Program-made: the position numbers and the translations under genes
Part shown: in pieces, positions 25,338 through 34,665 of the stretch
How positions within the stretch are numbered: position 1 is the first letter of the stretch
How the letters are laid out: each line of letters begins with the position of its first letter
NCBI GenBank assembly: GCA_964392325.1
Contig: CAYMPJ010000003.1
Location: 1-64,000, forward strand
DNA length: 64,000 bases
From: CALLPQ01 sp964392325
Lineage (GTDB): Bacteria; Pseudomonadota; Alphaproteobacteria; Caulobacterales; Parvularculaceae
Direction: 5' to 3'
The notes under the pieces: model-generated
Told to the model about the DNA's origin: nothing
The model's database searches: none
What the model saw: only the letters and a program-made list of their open reading frames with translations

Positions 25338-25817
25338 TCATTGTGCGTTGATGACCATCTCGGCCTTGTCTTTTACCTCTTCCATCACCGGAAACGTTGC
25401 CGTTTGGGCAACGCCCGGTAAATCGGAAATCACATCCCCCAGAAGGGTGCGGTAGGCGCTCATATCCTGTGTACGGACTTTTAATAGATAATCATAACCG
25501 CCCGAAAGCATATGGCATGACATTATTTCCGGTACATCCATAACCGCCCGATTAAACCCCTCCAGACAATCACGCCGGGTGTTTTCAAGTTTGACTTGCA
25601 CGAAAACAAGGTACCCACAATTAATCTTGGTCGGATCAAGATCCGCGCGATAATTTTTAATAACACCCGCACGCTCAAGCCGGCGCAGACGCTTTAAACA
25701 CGGTGTTTTGCTAAGATTGATACGCTCGGCCAGCTCAACAATCGATATCCGCCCCTCGGCCTGAAGCGCTGCCAGAAGCCGTCTATCAACATCATCAATA
25801 AGACTATCATTATTCAT
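25338..25817 (-). CDS. putR: Lrp/AsnC regulator of proline catabolism
   Basis: A 159-residue Lrp-family regulator with HTH DDVDRRLLAALQAEGRISIVELAERINLSKTPCLKRLRRLERAGVI and RAM domain YLVFVQVKLENT, SCHMLSGGYDYLLKVRTQD. It is divergent from putA (119 bases between starts), as PutR is in Agrobacterium, Rhizobium and Rhodobacter, where it activates putA when proline is present. The assignment depends on this context, since Lrp members look alike. Confidence 0.85.
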   Translation of the reverse strand: MNNDSLIDDVDRRLLAALQAEGRISIVELAERINLSKTPCLKRLRRLERAGVIKNYRADLDPTKINCGYLVFVQVKLENTRRDCLEGFNRAVMDVPEIMSCHMLSGGYDYLLKVRTQDMSAYRTLLGDVISDLPGVAQTATFPVMEEVKDKAEMVINAQ

Positions 25818-25936
25818 ATTTTTAGACCGTTTAGAACAAAAATAGGAGTTTTATAGCCCATTTGGATAGAGAAACCTATAAAATAAGACACATACGCCAC
25901 GGTCGTTAGGATAGTATAGCGAAAAAAGAGGGCGTT

Positions 25937-28900
25937 ATGGCATTTGAACACATCAATTCTGATCCCGCATTTGAGGATATTGCCTCACTCTATCTTTGTA
26001 ATGAACAAAGCTGCGTGGAACGCCTTGCCAAGGTTGCGGACTTAAGTCCGCCGGAACGCAGCAAGATAGAGAATATCGCAAACGAGTTGATTGACGGGCT
26101 GCGATCAGATTCACAAAAATTGCCGATGGTTGACGCACTACTTCAGGAATATGATCTTTCCAGCGTTGAGGGCGTAGAGCTTATGCGCCTGTCAGAGGCA
26201 TTAATCCGTACACCCGATTTTGATAATTCCCGTTTTCTTATACGCGATAAACTCCATAAGGGGGACTGGCTCTCACATATCGGGCGGGATCGCCCCCTAC
26301 TGGTCAATATAAGTAGCTTGGGGCTAGCATTTTCCAAGCTATGGATAAATTTGAGCGGCGGTGTTTATCGCACCAACAAGGTTGCAAAAATCGGTGACCA
26401 CGCACTCGCCTTCTTTGTGAATAAAACAATGGCATTGACAGCCAAACATTTTGTTTTGGGAACAAATATTGAAAATGCAATAGAGCGCGCAGAACTATTT
26501 TCTGCAAAGGGATATTCTTTTTCATTTGATATGCTCGGAGAAGCAGCTCTCACCCACGCCGACGCCGAAATCTATTTTGAAAAATACTCACATACTGTGC
26601 AAAGCCTTAAAAGCTCGGCAAACAACGCTGCGACAAACTCAAATATATCAATAAAACTCTCCGCTCTGCACCCTCGTTACGAACATCCCCAACTTGAAGA
26701 ATGCGGCCCACCGCTGGTCGAAAAACTTGTCCGGATTTGTGAAATAGCAAAATCGGGCGGGCTGACCGTTACCATTGACGCAGAAGAGGTCGATCGTCTC
26801 GAAGCGTCGCTTTCGATTTTTGAACAAGCCTTCAGTGCACCAAGCTTAAAGGGGTGGGACGGACTTGGCCTTGTCGTTCAAGCCTATCAAAAACGCGCCC
26901 CGGCGGTTCTGAACTGGCTGATAGGGCTTGCAAAAAAACATGACAAATGCATCCCCATTCGTCTCGTAAAGGGTGCTTACTGGGATACGGAAATCAAACG
27001 CGCTCAGGAGTTGGGCCTTCAAGATTATCCGGTTTTCACACAAAAAGAGCATACCGATATCAGCTATATTGCGTGTGCACGGTTATTGTTGAATGCGGGC
27101 AATACGGTATATCCACAATTTGCGACCCACAACGCCCATACAAGTGCAACGATTATGCACATGGCAGGAGATGCGCGGGCTTTTGAGTTCCAACGCCTTC
27201 ATGGCATGGGTGAAAATTTACATGATGAACTGATAGCCCGTTATGGGGTTGAAAGTCGTATCTATGCACCTGTCGGGGCCCATAAAGAGCTGCTTCCCTA
27301 TCTGGTGCGCAGGCTTTTGGAAAATGGTGCCAATAGCTCCTTTGTCAATCAGTTACAAAACCCGGAGATCAACACCAAGGCTATCGCGCAGGATCCCTTT
27401 ACCCAAGCTCAAAAAAACGATTATCAATCGAATATCAATATTGGCGCTCCGCGTGATTTATTTAATGCTGAGCGTTTAGCGGCATCAGGCGCTGACTGGA
27501 CACAGTTGCAAGCCGGCGGGGATCTTGAAAAAGCAGCTTCCTCCCATAAGTTTTTTCACGCCCACCCACTTATCAGCACAGACACTCAAAACGGCGATCA
27601 GTTATCGATTACTAATCCCGTATTATCAAATGTGGAGGTTGGCACCGTTGAAGAAGCCACAACGCAACAAATTCATGACGCAGTAATAGCAGCAAAAAAT
27701 TCGTCCTGGGGTGATCCGGATTTTGCAAAAGAACGTGTACGTATTATAAATCATACGGCTGATCTTCTCGAACAAGAATTGCCGGAATTTATAAGCCTGT
27801 GCGTCGCTGAAGCGGGAAAAACCATTCCAGACGCTATCGCAGAAATACGCGAAGCAATTGATTTTTGTCGCTATTATGCTTTTCAGGCCCACACCAAAAA
27901 ACTGCAAACGCGAAGCCCCATTGGAATTGTCGCGTGCATATCCCCTTGGAATTTCCCCCTTGCTATTTTTCTTGGGCAAATTGTTGCTAATTTAAGTGTA
28001 GGAAATCGTGTAATTGCCAAACCGGCAGATCAAACACCCTTAATTGCATATAAAATTGTGCAACTCATGTTAAAGGCTGGCGTTCATCCGGATGCTTTAT
28101 CCTTAACGCCCGGTTCTGGTGCAAAAATTGGTACGGCATTAACCCGTCATGAAGGCATTGATGGTGTTTGTTTTACCGGATCAACGGCCACCGCGAAAAT
28201 AATTCACGAAAATCTCATTGAAACCGGGCGCGGCGCTATTCCCTTCATAGCGGAAACGGGCGGCATTAATGCGATGATTATCGATTCTACCGCGCTCATG
28301 GAACAGGCTGTACGCGATATTGTTATATCGGCATTTCAAAGCGCCGGTCAGCGGTGCTCAGCATGCAGACTTGTCTGTATTCAGGAAGATATTGCTGAAG
28401 ATTTTGAAAAAATGCTCAAAGGCGCTATCGAAACTTTAACCCTTGGTAATCCGGCAATGCTGGACACTGATATTGGCCCGGTGATTGATGCTGATGCCCA
28501 TCAAAAAATCAAGGGCTATATTCTTGATAAGAAAAAACAATGGACAGTGATTGGTGAGGCAGCCCCCGCGCCTTCTGATTTCGATAATATGATCGCCCCG
28601 ATTGCTTTTCGTATCAACAAAATAAACGAGCTTAGATCAGAGATTTTTGGCCCGGTACTTCATGTTGTCCGCTATGGGGCCAAAGACATGACAGCAATAA
28701 TTAATGACATAAACAAGCTTGGTTACGGGCTTACAATGGGCCTTCATACCAGAATTGACGCACGGGCGAGCGCCGTCGCGCAGCAGGCCCATATTGGTAA
28801 TCTCTATGTCAATCGCAATCAAATCGGTGCTGTTGTCGGGGTACAACCTTTTGGCGGTGAGGGCCTATCGGGCACCGGACCTAAGGCCGGTGGCCCGCAC

Positions 28901-29608
28901 TATTTAATGCGCTTAACGAAGTCGAAAAATCCAGCGGCAGCGACCGTGCCAACTGAACAAACTTCCCCTAGTCAGGTCACCCATAATGGTGAGAAACTAT
29001 CTATTGCTTCGCAGCCCCTTGAAGAAATTTTGATGGCGTCTCAAAAGGCGCAGAAACTTTGGAGTCAAAATTTTACAAGCGAGGCCCGCACAAAACGAAT
29101 TGAGTTGGTTCATCCGGCCTTGACCGGTAAAGCTGAAAACTTTCAAACCCTTGAGGAAACGAACCTTCCTGGCCCCACAGGAGAGACCAATCGGTTGCGA
29201 TTGGTTCCTCGCGGTGTGTTTCTTGTTCTTGCCAGCGATGATCCTGAAATCCGCGCAAAGCAAATCTTTAAATCTCTGATCGCGGGAAATAGCCTGATTA
29301 TCGTGGTTGATGATCAGCTCGCCCATTCTTTTGACATGAACTTTAGTCCAAATATGCCCGAAGGGCTTATACAATTTGTGACATGGGACCATATTAAAAA
29401 TAAGGGCATACAAGATATACAAATTGACGGCATTGTTACCGATGGGCCCCGCCAGGAAAAAGCAATTGCACTAACCCGCGCCGCTGAAGGCCCGATAATT
29501 CCGCTTTTATTTGCCAATGATGAATTAGAACGGTTTTGCCTTGAGCGCGTGATAACAATTGATACGACCGCCGCTGGCGGCAATGCAACACTTATGACGA
29601 TAAGTTAA
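25937..29608 (+). CDS. putA: Bifunctional proline dehydrogenase/P5C dehydrogenase PutA, type B
   Basis: A 1223-residue enzyme that oxidises proline to glutamate in two channelled steps. The FAD-binding proline dehydrogenase barrel spans about 150-470, with SIKLSALHPRYEH, GLVVQAYQKRAPAVL, IRLVKGAYWDTEIKRAQ and NSSFVNQLQNPE. The aldehyde dehydrogenase part (about 530-990) has CISPWNFPLAIFLGQI, VCFTGSTATAKII, FIAETGGINAMI and the catalytic Cys in GQRCSACR. A degenerate C-terminal domain follows to 1223. There is no N-terminal ribbon-helix-helix, so it does not repress itself; PutR next door does regulation. The length matches the type-B enzyme of Sinorhizobium. ATG follows GAGGG. Confidence 0.95.
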   Translation: MAFEHINSDPAFEDIASLYLCNEQSCVERLAKVADLSPPERSKIENIANELIDGLRSDSQKLPMVDALLQEYDLSSVEGVELMRLSEALIRTPDFDNSRFLIRDKLHKGDWLSHIGRDRPLLVNISSLGLAFSKLWINLSGGVYRTNKVAKIGDHALAFFVNKTMALTAKHFVLGTNIENAIERAELFSAKGYSFSFDMLGEAALTHADAEIYFEKYSHTVQSLKSSANNAATNSNISIKLSALHPRYEHPQLEECGPPLVEKLVRICEIAKSGGLTVTIDAEEVDRLEASLSIFEQAFSAPSLKGWDGLGLVVQAYQKRAPAVLNWLIGLAKKHDKCIPIRLVKGAYWDTEIKRAQELGLQDYPVFTQKEHTDISYIACARLLLNAGNTVYPQFATHNAHTSATIMHMAGDARAFEFQRLHGMGENLHDELIARYGVESRIYAPVGAHKELLPYLVRRLLENGANSSFVNQLQNPEINTKAIAQDPFTQAQKNDYQSNINIGAPRDLFNAERLAASGADWTQLQAGGDLEKAASSHKFFHAHPLISTDTQNGDQLSITNPVLSNVEVGTVEEATTQQIHDAVIAAKNSSWGDPDFAKERVRIINHTADLLEQELPEFISLCVAEAGKTIPDAIAEIREAIDFCRYYAFQAHTKKLQTRSPIGIVACISPWNFPLAIFLGQIVANLSVGNRVIAKPADQTPLIAYKIVQLMLKAGVHPDALSLTPGSGAKIGTALTRHEGIDGVCFTGSTATAKIIHENLIETGRGAIPFIAETGGINAMIIDSTALMEQAVRDIVISAFQSAGQRCSACRLVCIQEDIAEDFEKMLKGAIETLTLGNPAMLDTDIGPVIDADAHQKIKGYILDKKKQWTVIGEAAPAPSDFDNMIAPIAFRINKINELRSEIFGPVLHVVRYGAKDMTAIINDINKLGYGLTMGLHTRIDARASAVAQQAHIGNLYVNRNQIGAVVGVQPFGGEGLSGTGPKAGGPHYLMRLTKSKNPAAATVPTEQTSPSQVTHNGEKLSIASQPLEEILMASQKAQKLWSQNFTSEARTKRIELVHPALTGKAENFQTLEETNLPGPTGETNRLRLVPRGVFLVLASDDPEIRAKQIFKSLIAGNSLIIVVDDQLAHSFDMNFSPNMPEGLIQFVTWDHIKNKGIQDIQIDGIVTDGPRQEKAIALTRAAEGPIIPLLFANDELERFCLERVITIDTTAAGGNATLMTIS

Positions 29609-29756
29609 AACTGTATTTTTTAACAATCACCCCATTTGCCCTATCGCACTATCATTGATCAACCAATGGTGCCCTAGCTTTTTATTCCAGATTGGTATAA
29701 AATGCTAATATTGAATTTTATATAATCACCGTATACTGATAATTTTGAGGGTTTCC

Positions 29757-31655
29757 ATGCTTGATAGAAAAATCACCATACTAAATCTTGCCAAATGCAA
29801 GTCACCACGACGCATCAAGTCTCTGATCATGACAAGTGCTTGCCTGGCAGTCCTTGTTGGTTGTTCTCAGTCTCAACCAGGCACAAGCCATAGCGCCAAC
29901 GCCCAAACCGATAGCGTGCAAAATTTGAATGCCGATGATGCACAAAAATTCATTGCCGATGCGGAAAAAAATCTCGCTCAAATCAGTGAAGAATTTGCCC
30001 GTATCGCATGGCTTAAAGAGACCAATATCAATTTCGATAGTGACTGGCTGGAAGCAAAAATGTCTGCGCGGGTAACCACGCTTGCAGTAGATCTTGCCAG
30101 TGGAACCAAAAAATTTGAAGGTGTGGAACTCTCACCGGTACTTAGTCGAAAGATAAATCTGTTACGAGGCGGCATCACAATTCCTGCCCCGTCAACCGAG
30201 GGCGCCGCCGATGAGTTATCGCAAATTAGCTCGCGTCTCAACACCGCCTACTCAACGGGCAAAATTGAAATTGGTGGCAAAACGGTTCCACAAGACGAAA
30301 CCGAACAGCTCATGCGTCAATTACGCAATCCGGGGGAACTTGAAGAGGTTTGGAACAAATGGCGTAGTGCCACAAAAACCATGAAGCAAGATTATGCGCG
30401 CATGGTTGAAATTGCCAATGAAGGCGCGCGCGAGCTTGGCTTTAAAGATACCGGTCACATGTGGCGTTCTGCCTATGATATGGACCCGGATGATTTCGCG
30501 GCAGAAGTTGATAGATTGTGGGGTCAGGTCAAACCACTATATGATGAACTCCACTGCTACACACGCCGTCAACTCAATGTGACTTACGGGGATGATGTTG
30601 TCCCGCTTGATCAACCTGTTCGCGCTGATTTGTTGGGGAATATGTGGGCACAGTCATGGGGGGCCCTCAGCGACCTTGTAACCCCCAAAGGAAACGCAAA
30701 AACCGTCGACACAGATGCCTTGCTCACCAATGCCGGATATACAGAAGTTAAAATGGTGGAGGCCGGCGAAGGGTTTTTCACCTCCCTCGGCCTTGACCCG
30801 TTACCGCAAACCTTCTGGGAACGCTCGCAAATCGTAAAACCGGAAGGGCGCGAAGTTGGCTGTCATGCTTCAGCATGGGACCTTGATGCCAAAGATGATA
30901 TCCGCATCAAGATGTGCACGAAAATCAATGGCGAGGATTTTCAAACTGTCCACCATGAGCTGGGTCACAATTACTATCAACGCGCATACAAAAACCAGTC
31001 TTATCTCCATCAAAATGGCGCTAATGATGGTTTTCATGAAGCCATTGGCGACATGATCGGACTATCAATCACGCCGCGCTATTTACAACAAATTGGATTG
31101 CTCGAAGAAAAAGACATCCCCGATGCTTCTGGTGATATAGCATTGTTAATGGATCAGGCTTTAAATAAAATTGCCTTCCTACCCTTCGGCTTAATGGTTG
31201 ATAAGTGGCGTTGGAAAGTTTTTTCCGGCGAACTCACCCCTGCAACCTATAATCAGGGCTGGTGGGATTTACGACGCGAATACCAAGGTATCATGCCGCC
31301 TTCACAGCGCGGTAGTGACGCTTTTGATCCGGGATCAAAATATCATGTTCCCAATAATGTGCCCTATATGCGTTATTTCCTGGCCCATATTCTTCAGTTT
31401 CAATTCTACAAGGCAGCTTGCGATCAAATTGGCTGGGAAGGTCCACTTCATCGGTGTTCCTTTTACGGATCAAAAGATGTCGGCAGAAAATTCAATGCAA
31501 TGCTTGAGTTGGGCGCATCAAAACCATGGCCAGATGCTTTGGAGGCCTTCACCGGTACCCGGCAAATGGATGGCAGCGCTGTCGTTGAATATTTTGCACC
31601 TTTGATGGGATATTTAAAAGAACAAAATCAGGGACAACAATGTGGGTGGAAATAA
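29757..31655 (+). CDS. M2-family peptidyl-dipeptidase (ACE-like) lipoprotein
   Basis: A zinc metallopeptidase of family M2, relatives of angiotensin-converting enzyme, which removes C-terminal dipeptides. The zinc site is HHELGHNYYQ (HELGH near residue 400) with the third ligand in GANDGFHEAIGD. Other family segments: GHMWRSAYDMDPDDFAAEVDRLWGQVKPLYDELHCY, ADLLGNMWAQSWG and YHVPNNVPYMRYFLAHILQFQFYKAAC. A basic leader and the lipobox-like LAVLVGC suggest export and lipid anchoring. ATG 29757 follows GAGGG; a later ATG before TSACLAV could also serve. It is convergent with aroE-coaE and alone. Confidence 0.93.
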   Translation: MLDRKITILNLAKCKSPRRIKSLIMTSACLAVLVGCSQSQPGTSHSANAQTDSVQNLNADDAQKFIADAEKNLAQISEEFARIAWLKETNINFDSDWLEAKMSARVTTLAVDLASGTKKFEGVELSPVLSRKINLLRGGITIPAPSTEGAADELSQISSRLNTAYSTGKIEIGGKTVPQDETEQLMRQLRNPGELEEVWNKWRSATKTMKQDYARMVEIANEGARELGFKDTGHMWRSAYDMDPDDFAAEVDRLWGQVKPLYDELHCYTRRQLNVTYGDDVVPLDQPVRADLLGNMWAQSWGALSDLVTPKGNAKTVDTDALLTNAGYTEVKMVEAGEGFFTSLGLDPLPQTFWERSQIVKPEGREVGCHASAWDLDAKDDIRIKMCTKINGEDFQTVHHELGHNYYQRAYKNQSYLHQNGANDGFHEAIGDMIGLSITPRYLQQIGLLEEKDIPDASGDIALLMDQALNKIAFLPFGLMVDKWRWKVFSGELTPATYNQGWWDLRREYQGIMPPSQRGSDAFDPGSKYHVPNNVPYMRYFLAHILQFQFYKAACDQIGWEGPLHRCSFYGSKDVGRKFNAMLELGASKPWPDALEAFTGTRQMDGSAVVEYFAPLMGYLKEQNQGQQCGWK

Positions 31656-31688
31656 ACCCACATTTACATAAGAGCGTGGATGAGTTTC

Positions 31689-33176
31689 TCAATGATCAAA
31701 TTTTTTGAGGGTCTCAAGTAATTGCAATATCTGTTCTTTGGTCTCTTTTAGTGTCAAACCGGTATCAATAATATAATCTGCGCGTTTTCTTTTTTGCGCG
31801 TCTGGCATTTGCCGGGATAGAATTGTTTCAAATTTTTTCTCGCTCATGCCGGCGCGCGCCATCACTCTTTCATGCTGAATATGACCGGGCGCTGAAACAA
31901 CGATTATTTTATCAAATTGGCCTTCTGCCTGGTTCTCGAATAAAAGCGGGATATCAAGGATACAGATTTTTGTTCCCTTTTTTCGCTCCTCATCGATAAA
32001 TAATTGACGATCAAGGGCGACAAGCGGGTGAACAATTTTCTCAAGTTTTTTTATTTTTGATGGATCTGTCTGTAACTCTTCCGAGAGTTTTCCCCTATCA
32101 ATTATTCCATTCTTTACGCAATTTGGAAAAACAGTTGAGACGGGCCTAACCGCTGCGCCATTTTTTCCATATAATTTATGAACGGCTTTATCTGCGTCCC
32201 AAACCGCGCACCCTTGCGCTGCAAACATTTGTGCAACCGTGCTTTTTCCCATACCAATCGATCCGGTCAATCCGATAACCAGCATTTTTGATGATGGAAC
32301 GGCTTCCGGCTTCATTGCATCAATCAATAAATCTTTTAACGCGTCATCGACTTGCGCATTTTTACCAAGCCACAGCTCATAGCCGGGCACAGCCTGAAAG
32401 AGTAGCATATCCAGACCATCAATTATGGGCAGACCCATATCAATCGCTTGTTGCAATAAAGGAGTAATAAGCGGGGTATAAACAATATCCGCAACCAGTT
32501 GGAATGAACCGTTTTGATTAAATGTCATTTCAAGCGGGGCCATGTCCGTCATTCCCAAAGAGGTTGTATTAACGAGAATATCAGCTTCAATGCTCTGCCG
32601 GTTTTCCCACGCTATCGTGTCAAAACTGGTTGTTTCAAGCTCAAGCTTCGTTGAAGTTTTTTCAAAATATGACGCAAGATCGTCAGCTTTCTTTTTGGTG
32701 CGGTTTGCAATTGTTATGTTATTAACGCCGACTTGCATCAACGCAATTATCACGCCGCGTGTTGCCCCCCCTGCCCCCAATATAAGCGCGCTTATATATT
32801 TTTTTGATTTTATCCCTATGGGAAGCTTTTTTAACAAAGCTTGCTTAAAGCCAATAATATCGGAATTATCTGCAAATATTTTACCGTCTTTAAAACTTAG
32901 CATATTTGCAGCGCCAGCAAGTTTAGCGCTATCGCTTGCATCATCTGCTATTGAAAGCGCATTTTCTTTATGGGGCAGCGTTACATTAACCCCGCCAAAC
33001 CCTTGTTTTTTTAAGTTTTCAATGGTTGCAATAAACTCATCCCGGCTTTTACCGGAATCAATTGCGCTATAAATGCCGCTGATCCCTTCTCTGCGCGCCC
33101 ACTCATTATGTATAATTGGCGAGAGAGAGTGGGAAATGGGAGAGCCCAGAACTGCAGCCTTTTTTGGTGAGGTCAT
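31689..33176 (-). CDS. aroE-coaE: Fused shikimate dehydrogenase-dephospho-CoA kinase (AroE-CoaE)
   Basis: One 495-codon frame encodes two normally separate enzymes. Residues 1-287 are AroE (NADPH-dependent reduction of 3-dehydroshikimate): SPISHSLSP at 12-20, NVTLPHK with catalytic Lys70, NSD with Asp106, and dinucleotide loop GAGGATR at 134-140. A ten-residue linker (288-297) leads to CoaE, which phosphorylates dephospho-CoA: P-loop GLTGSIGMGKST at 302-313, DADKAVH, ILDIPLLFEN and VMARAGMSEKKFETILSRQMP. The internal Met298 has no ribosome-binding site close upstream. In relatives these are adjacent separate genes (ppsR-maf-aroE-coaE), so loss of the stop fused them. It starts right after the maf stop (TAAATG). 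Confidence 0.93.
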   Translation of the reverse strand: MTSPKKAAVLGSPISHSLSPIIHNEWARREGISGIYSAIDSGKSRDEFIATIENLKKQGFGGVNVTLPHKENALSIADDASDSAKLAGAANMLSFKDGKIFADNSDIIGFKQALLKKLPIGIKSKKYISALILGAGGATRGVIIALMQVGVNNITIANRTKKKADDLASYFEKTSTKLELETTSFDTIAWENRQSIEADILVNTTSLGMTDMAPLEMTFNQNGSFQLVADIVYTPLITPLLQQAIDMGLPIIDGLDMLLFQAVPGYELWLGKNAQVDDALKDLLIDAMKPEAVPSSKMLVIGLTGSIGMGKSTVAQMFAAQGCAVWDADKAVHKLYGKNGAAVRPVSTVFPNCVKNGIIDRGKLSEELQTDPSKIKKLEKIVHPLVALDRQLFIDEERKKGTKICILDIPLLFENQAEGQFDKIIVVSAPGHIQHERVMARAGMSEKKFETILSRQMPDAQKRKRADYIIDTGLTLKETKEQILQLLETLKKFDH

Positions 33177-33776
33177 TTAAAACTCTATAACTTCTAGTTC
33201 ACGCAACGCGGCCAATAAAGGCGATATGGCAAGGCCAAGAATTGCAAAATAATCACCTTCAATCTTTTCAAAAAGTCGAATACCGACATGTTCCAACTGA
33301 TAAGCGCCAACAGAATTTAAAATATCATCATTACACTGTTCAAAATAAGTTTCGAGCTCACTTGGTGTAAAGTTGCGAACATGTAAAACCGGCCGCTCTA
33401 TATGATGCCAGATCATTTTTCTATTTTGCATAAGCACAGAGGCATTAATAAGACTGTGGGGTTTTCCCCTAAATGATAGCAAACGCTCTTTAGCCTCACT
33501 GATCGATTTTGGTTTATCAAATGCCCTGCCCTCAAATTCCATAAGCTGGTCTGCACCAAGCACCACTGTATCACTGGGCGCGTCTACGACTTTTGCTTTT
33601 GCGAGGGCTAAATTTAGCGCTATTGTTTGCAGATCATGGTCTGCCTTGAGGCCTTGTTCTTTTATCAAAGCTTCATCTGTATCTGTTTTTACAATTTCAA
33701 AAGGAATATCGGCATTTTTTAGGAGTGTCGCACGCACACGGCTGCCAGAAGCTAGAATAAGTTTCGTCTGACTCAT
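33177..33776 (-). CDS. maf: Maf-family nucleoside triphosphate pyrophosphatase
   Basis: A 199-residue house-cleaning enzyme that hydrolyses non-canonical dTTP/UTP-like nucleotides. Motifs: LILASGSRVRATLLKNADI at the N-terminus (SxSxxR), EALIKEQ, TVVLGADQLMEFEGRAFDKP and AKERLLSFRGKPHSLINA. The GADQ (in place of D-T-V/D-Q) form is common in alphaproteobacterial origin-linked Maf proteins. It is the middle gene of the leftward ppsR-maf-aroE-coaE unit; its TAA is directly followed by the aroE-coaE ATG, and it starts 31 bases after ppsR ends. Confidence 0.92.
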   Translation of the reverse strand: MSQTKLILASGSRVRATLLKNADIPFEIVKTDTDEALIKEQGLKADHDLQTIALNLALAKAKVVDAPSDTVVLGADQLMEFEGRAFDKPKSISEAKERLLSFRGKPHSLINASVLMQNRKMIWHHIERPVLHVRNFTPSELETYFEQCNDDILNSVGAYQLEHVGIRLFEKIEGDYFAILGLAISPLLAALRELEVIEF

Positions 33777-33807
33777 TGGATTTTTTCCGGTTTTTTAAAA
33801 AGCTTTT

Positions 33808-34665
33808 TTAATCTGACGGGGTTTCATTTTGGCGCGCAGAAAGTTTGGTCAAAATTTGCGCGGCTGTTTCTTCTACCGAACGACGGGTCACATCAATTAC
33901 AGGCCATCTATGTTTCGCAAACAAGCGTTTGGCTTTAATAAGTTCTTCTTTAATAGAATTTTGATCAGCATAGTCTGAATCGCTATCAGCATTCATTGAG
34001 CCCAAACGGTTTTTACGAATTTGCCCTAAGCGATCAGGACTTGCGATCAAGCCTATAATCATTGGCTTTTTAACGGTAAACAAAGTTGCCGGCGGGTCGC
34101 TGGTTGGTACCAAGGGAATATTTGCTGCCTTTATACCCCGATTAGCCAGATACATACATGTTGGCGTTTTTGAAGTGCGGCTAACCCCAACCAGAATGAT
34201 ATCTGCTGTTTCCAGATCCCAGCTCATCTGACCATCATCATGGGCGAGTGTGTAATCAAGCGCAGCAATACGGCTGAAATAAGCATCATCCATTTTATGC
34301 TGAGCGCCAGTAGCAAGGTTTTGTTCCAAATCCAGATATTCTTCAAAAGCCTTGGTTAGAGGATCTAGCACCGAGACCGCAGGGATATGCATTTCAGAAC
34401 AGCGAAGCTCAAGATAACGACGAAGCTCTGGATTAACGATTGTATATAAAACCAGTCCGGGCGATGCTTCTATCGTATTTAAGGTCTTTTCCAACTGGGT
34501 TTGCGATCGTATGAGTGCATAAATATGCTCCATCGGTGTTGCAGTTATAAATTGTGCAGTTGTTGCCTTTAACATTGTATTCAATGTCTCACCAGTTGAA
34601 TCCGAGACAAGGTGAACATGAAAAAATGTTGCAGCTGGTTTAATCGTTGTTTGTGATTGATCCAT
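33808..34665 (-). CDS. ppsR: PEP synthase/PPDK regulatory kinase-phosphorylase (DUF299)
   Basis: A 285-residue protein of the DUF299 family, which inactivates by ADP-dependent phosphorylation, and reactivates by Pi-dependent dephosphorylation, PEP synthase or pyruvate phosphate dikinase. Motifs: HLVSDSTGETLNTMLKA at the N-terminus, KMDDAYFSRIAALDYTLAHDDG and the nucleotide-binding GVSRTSKTPTCMYLANRG, then KANIPLVP-like KAANIPLVP. It is the first gene left of the candidate origin; the orthologue in Caulobacter sits next to Cori in the same orientation. PPDK itself is not in the window, so which enzyme it controls is unknown. Confidence 0.92.
   Translation of the reverse strand: MDQSQTTIKPAATFFHVHLVSDSTGETLNTMLKATTAQFITATPMEHIYALIRSQTQLEKTLNTIEASPGLVLYTIVNPELRRYLELRCSEMHIPAVSVLDPLTKAFEEYLDLEQNLATGAQHKMDDAYFSRIAALDYTLAHDDGQMSWDLETADIILVGVSRTSKTPTCMYLANRGIKAANIPLVPTSDPPATLFTVKKPMIIGLIASPDRLGQIRKNRLGSMNADSDSDYADQNSIKEELIKAKRLFAKHRWPVIDVTRRSVEETAAQILTKLSARQNETPSD

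Noticed and set aside
31689..32285. Separate coaE gene starting at internal Met298
   Set aside because: No ribosome-binding site close upstream and no stop codon after AroE; a single fused frame is the simpler reading.
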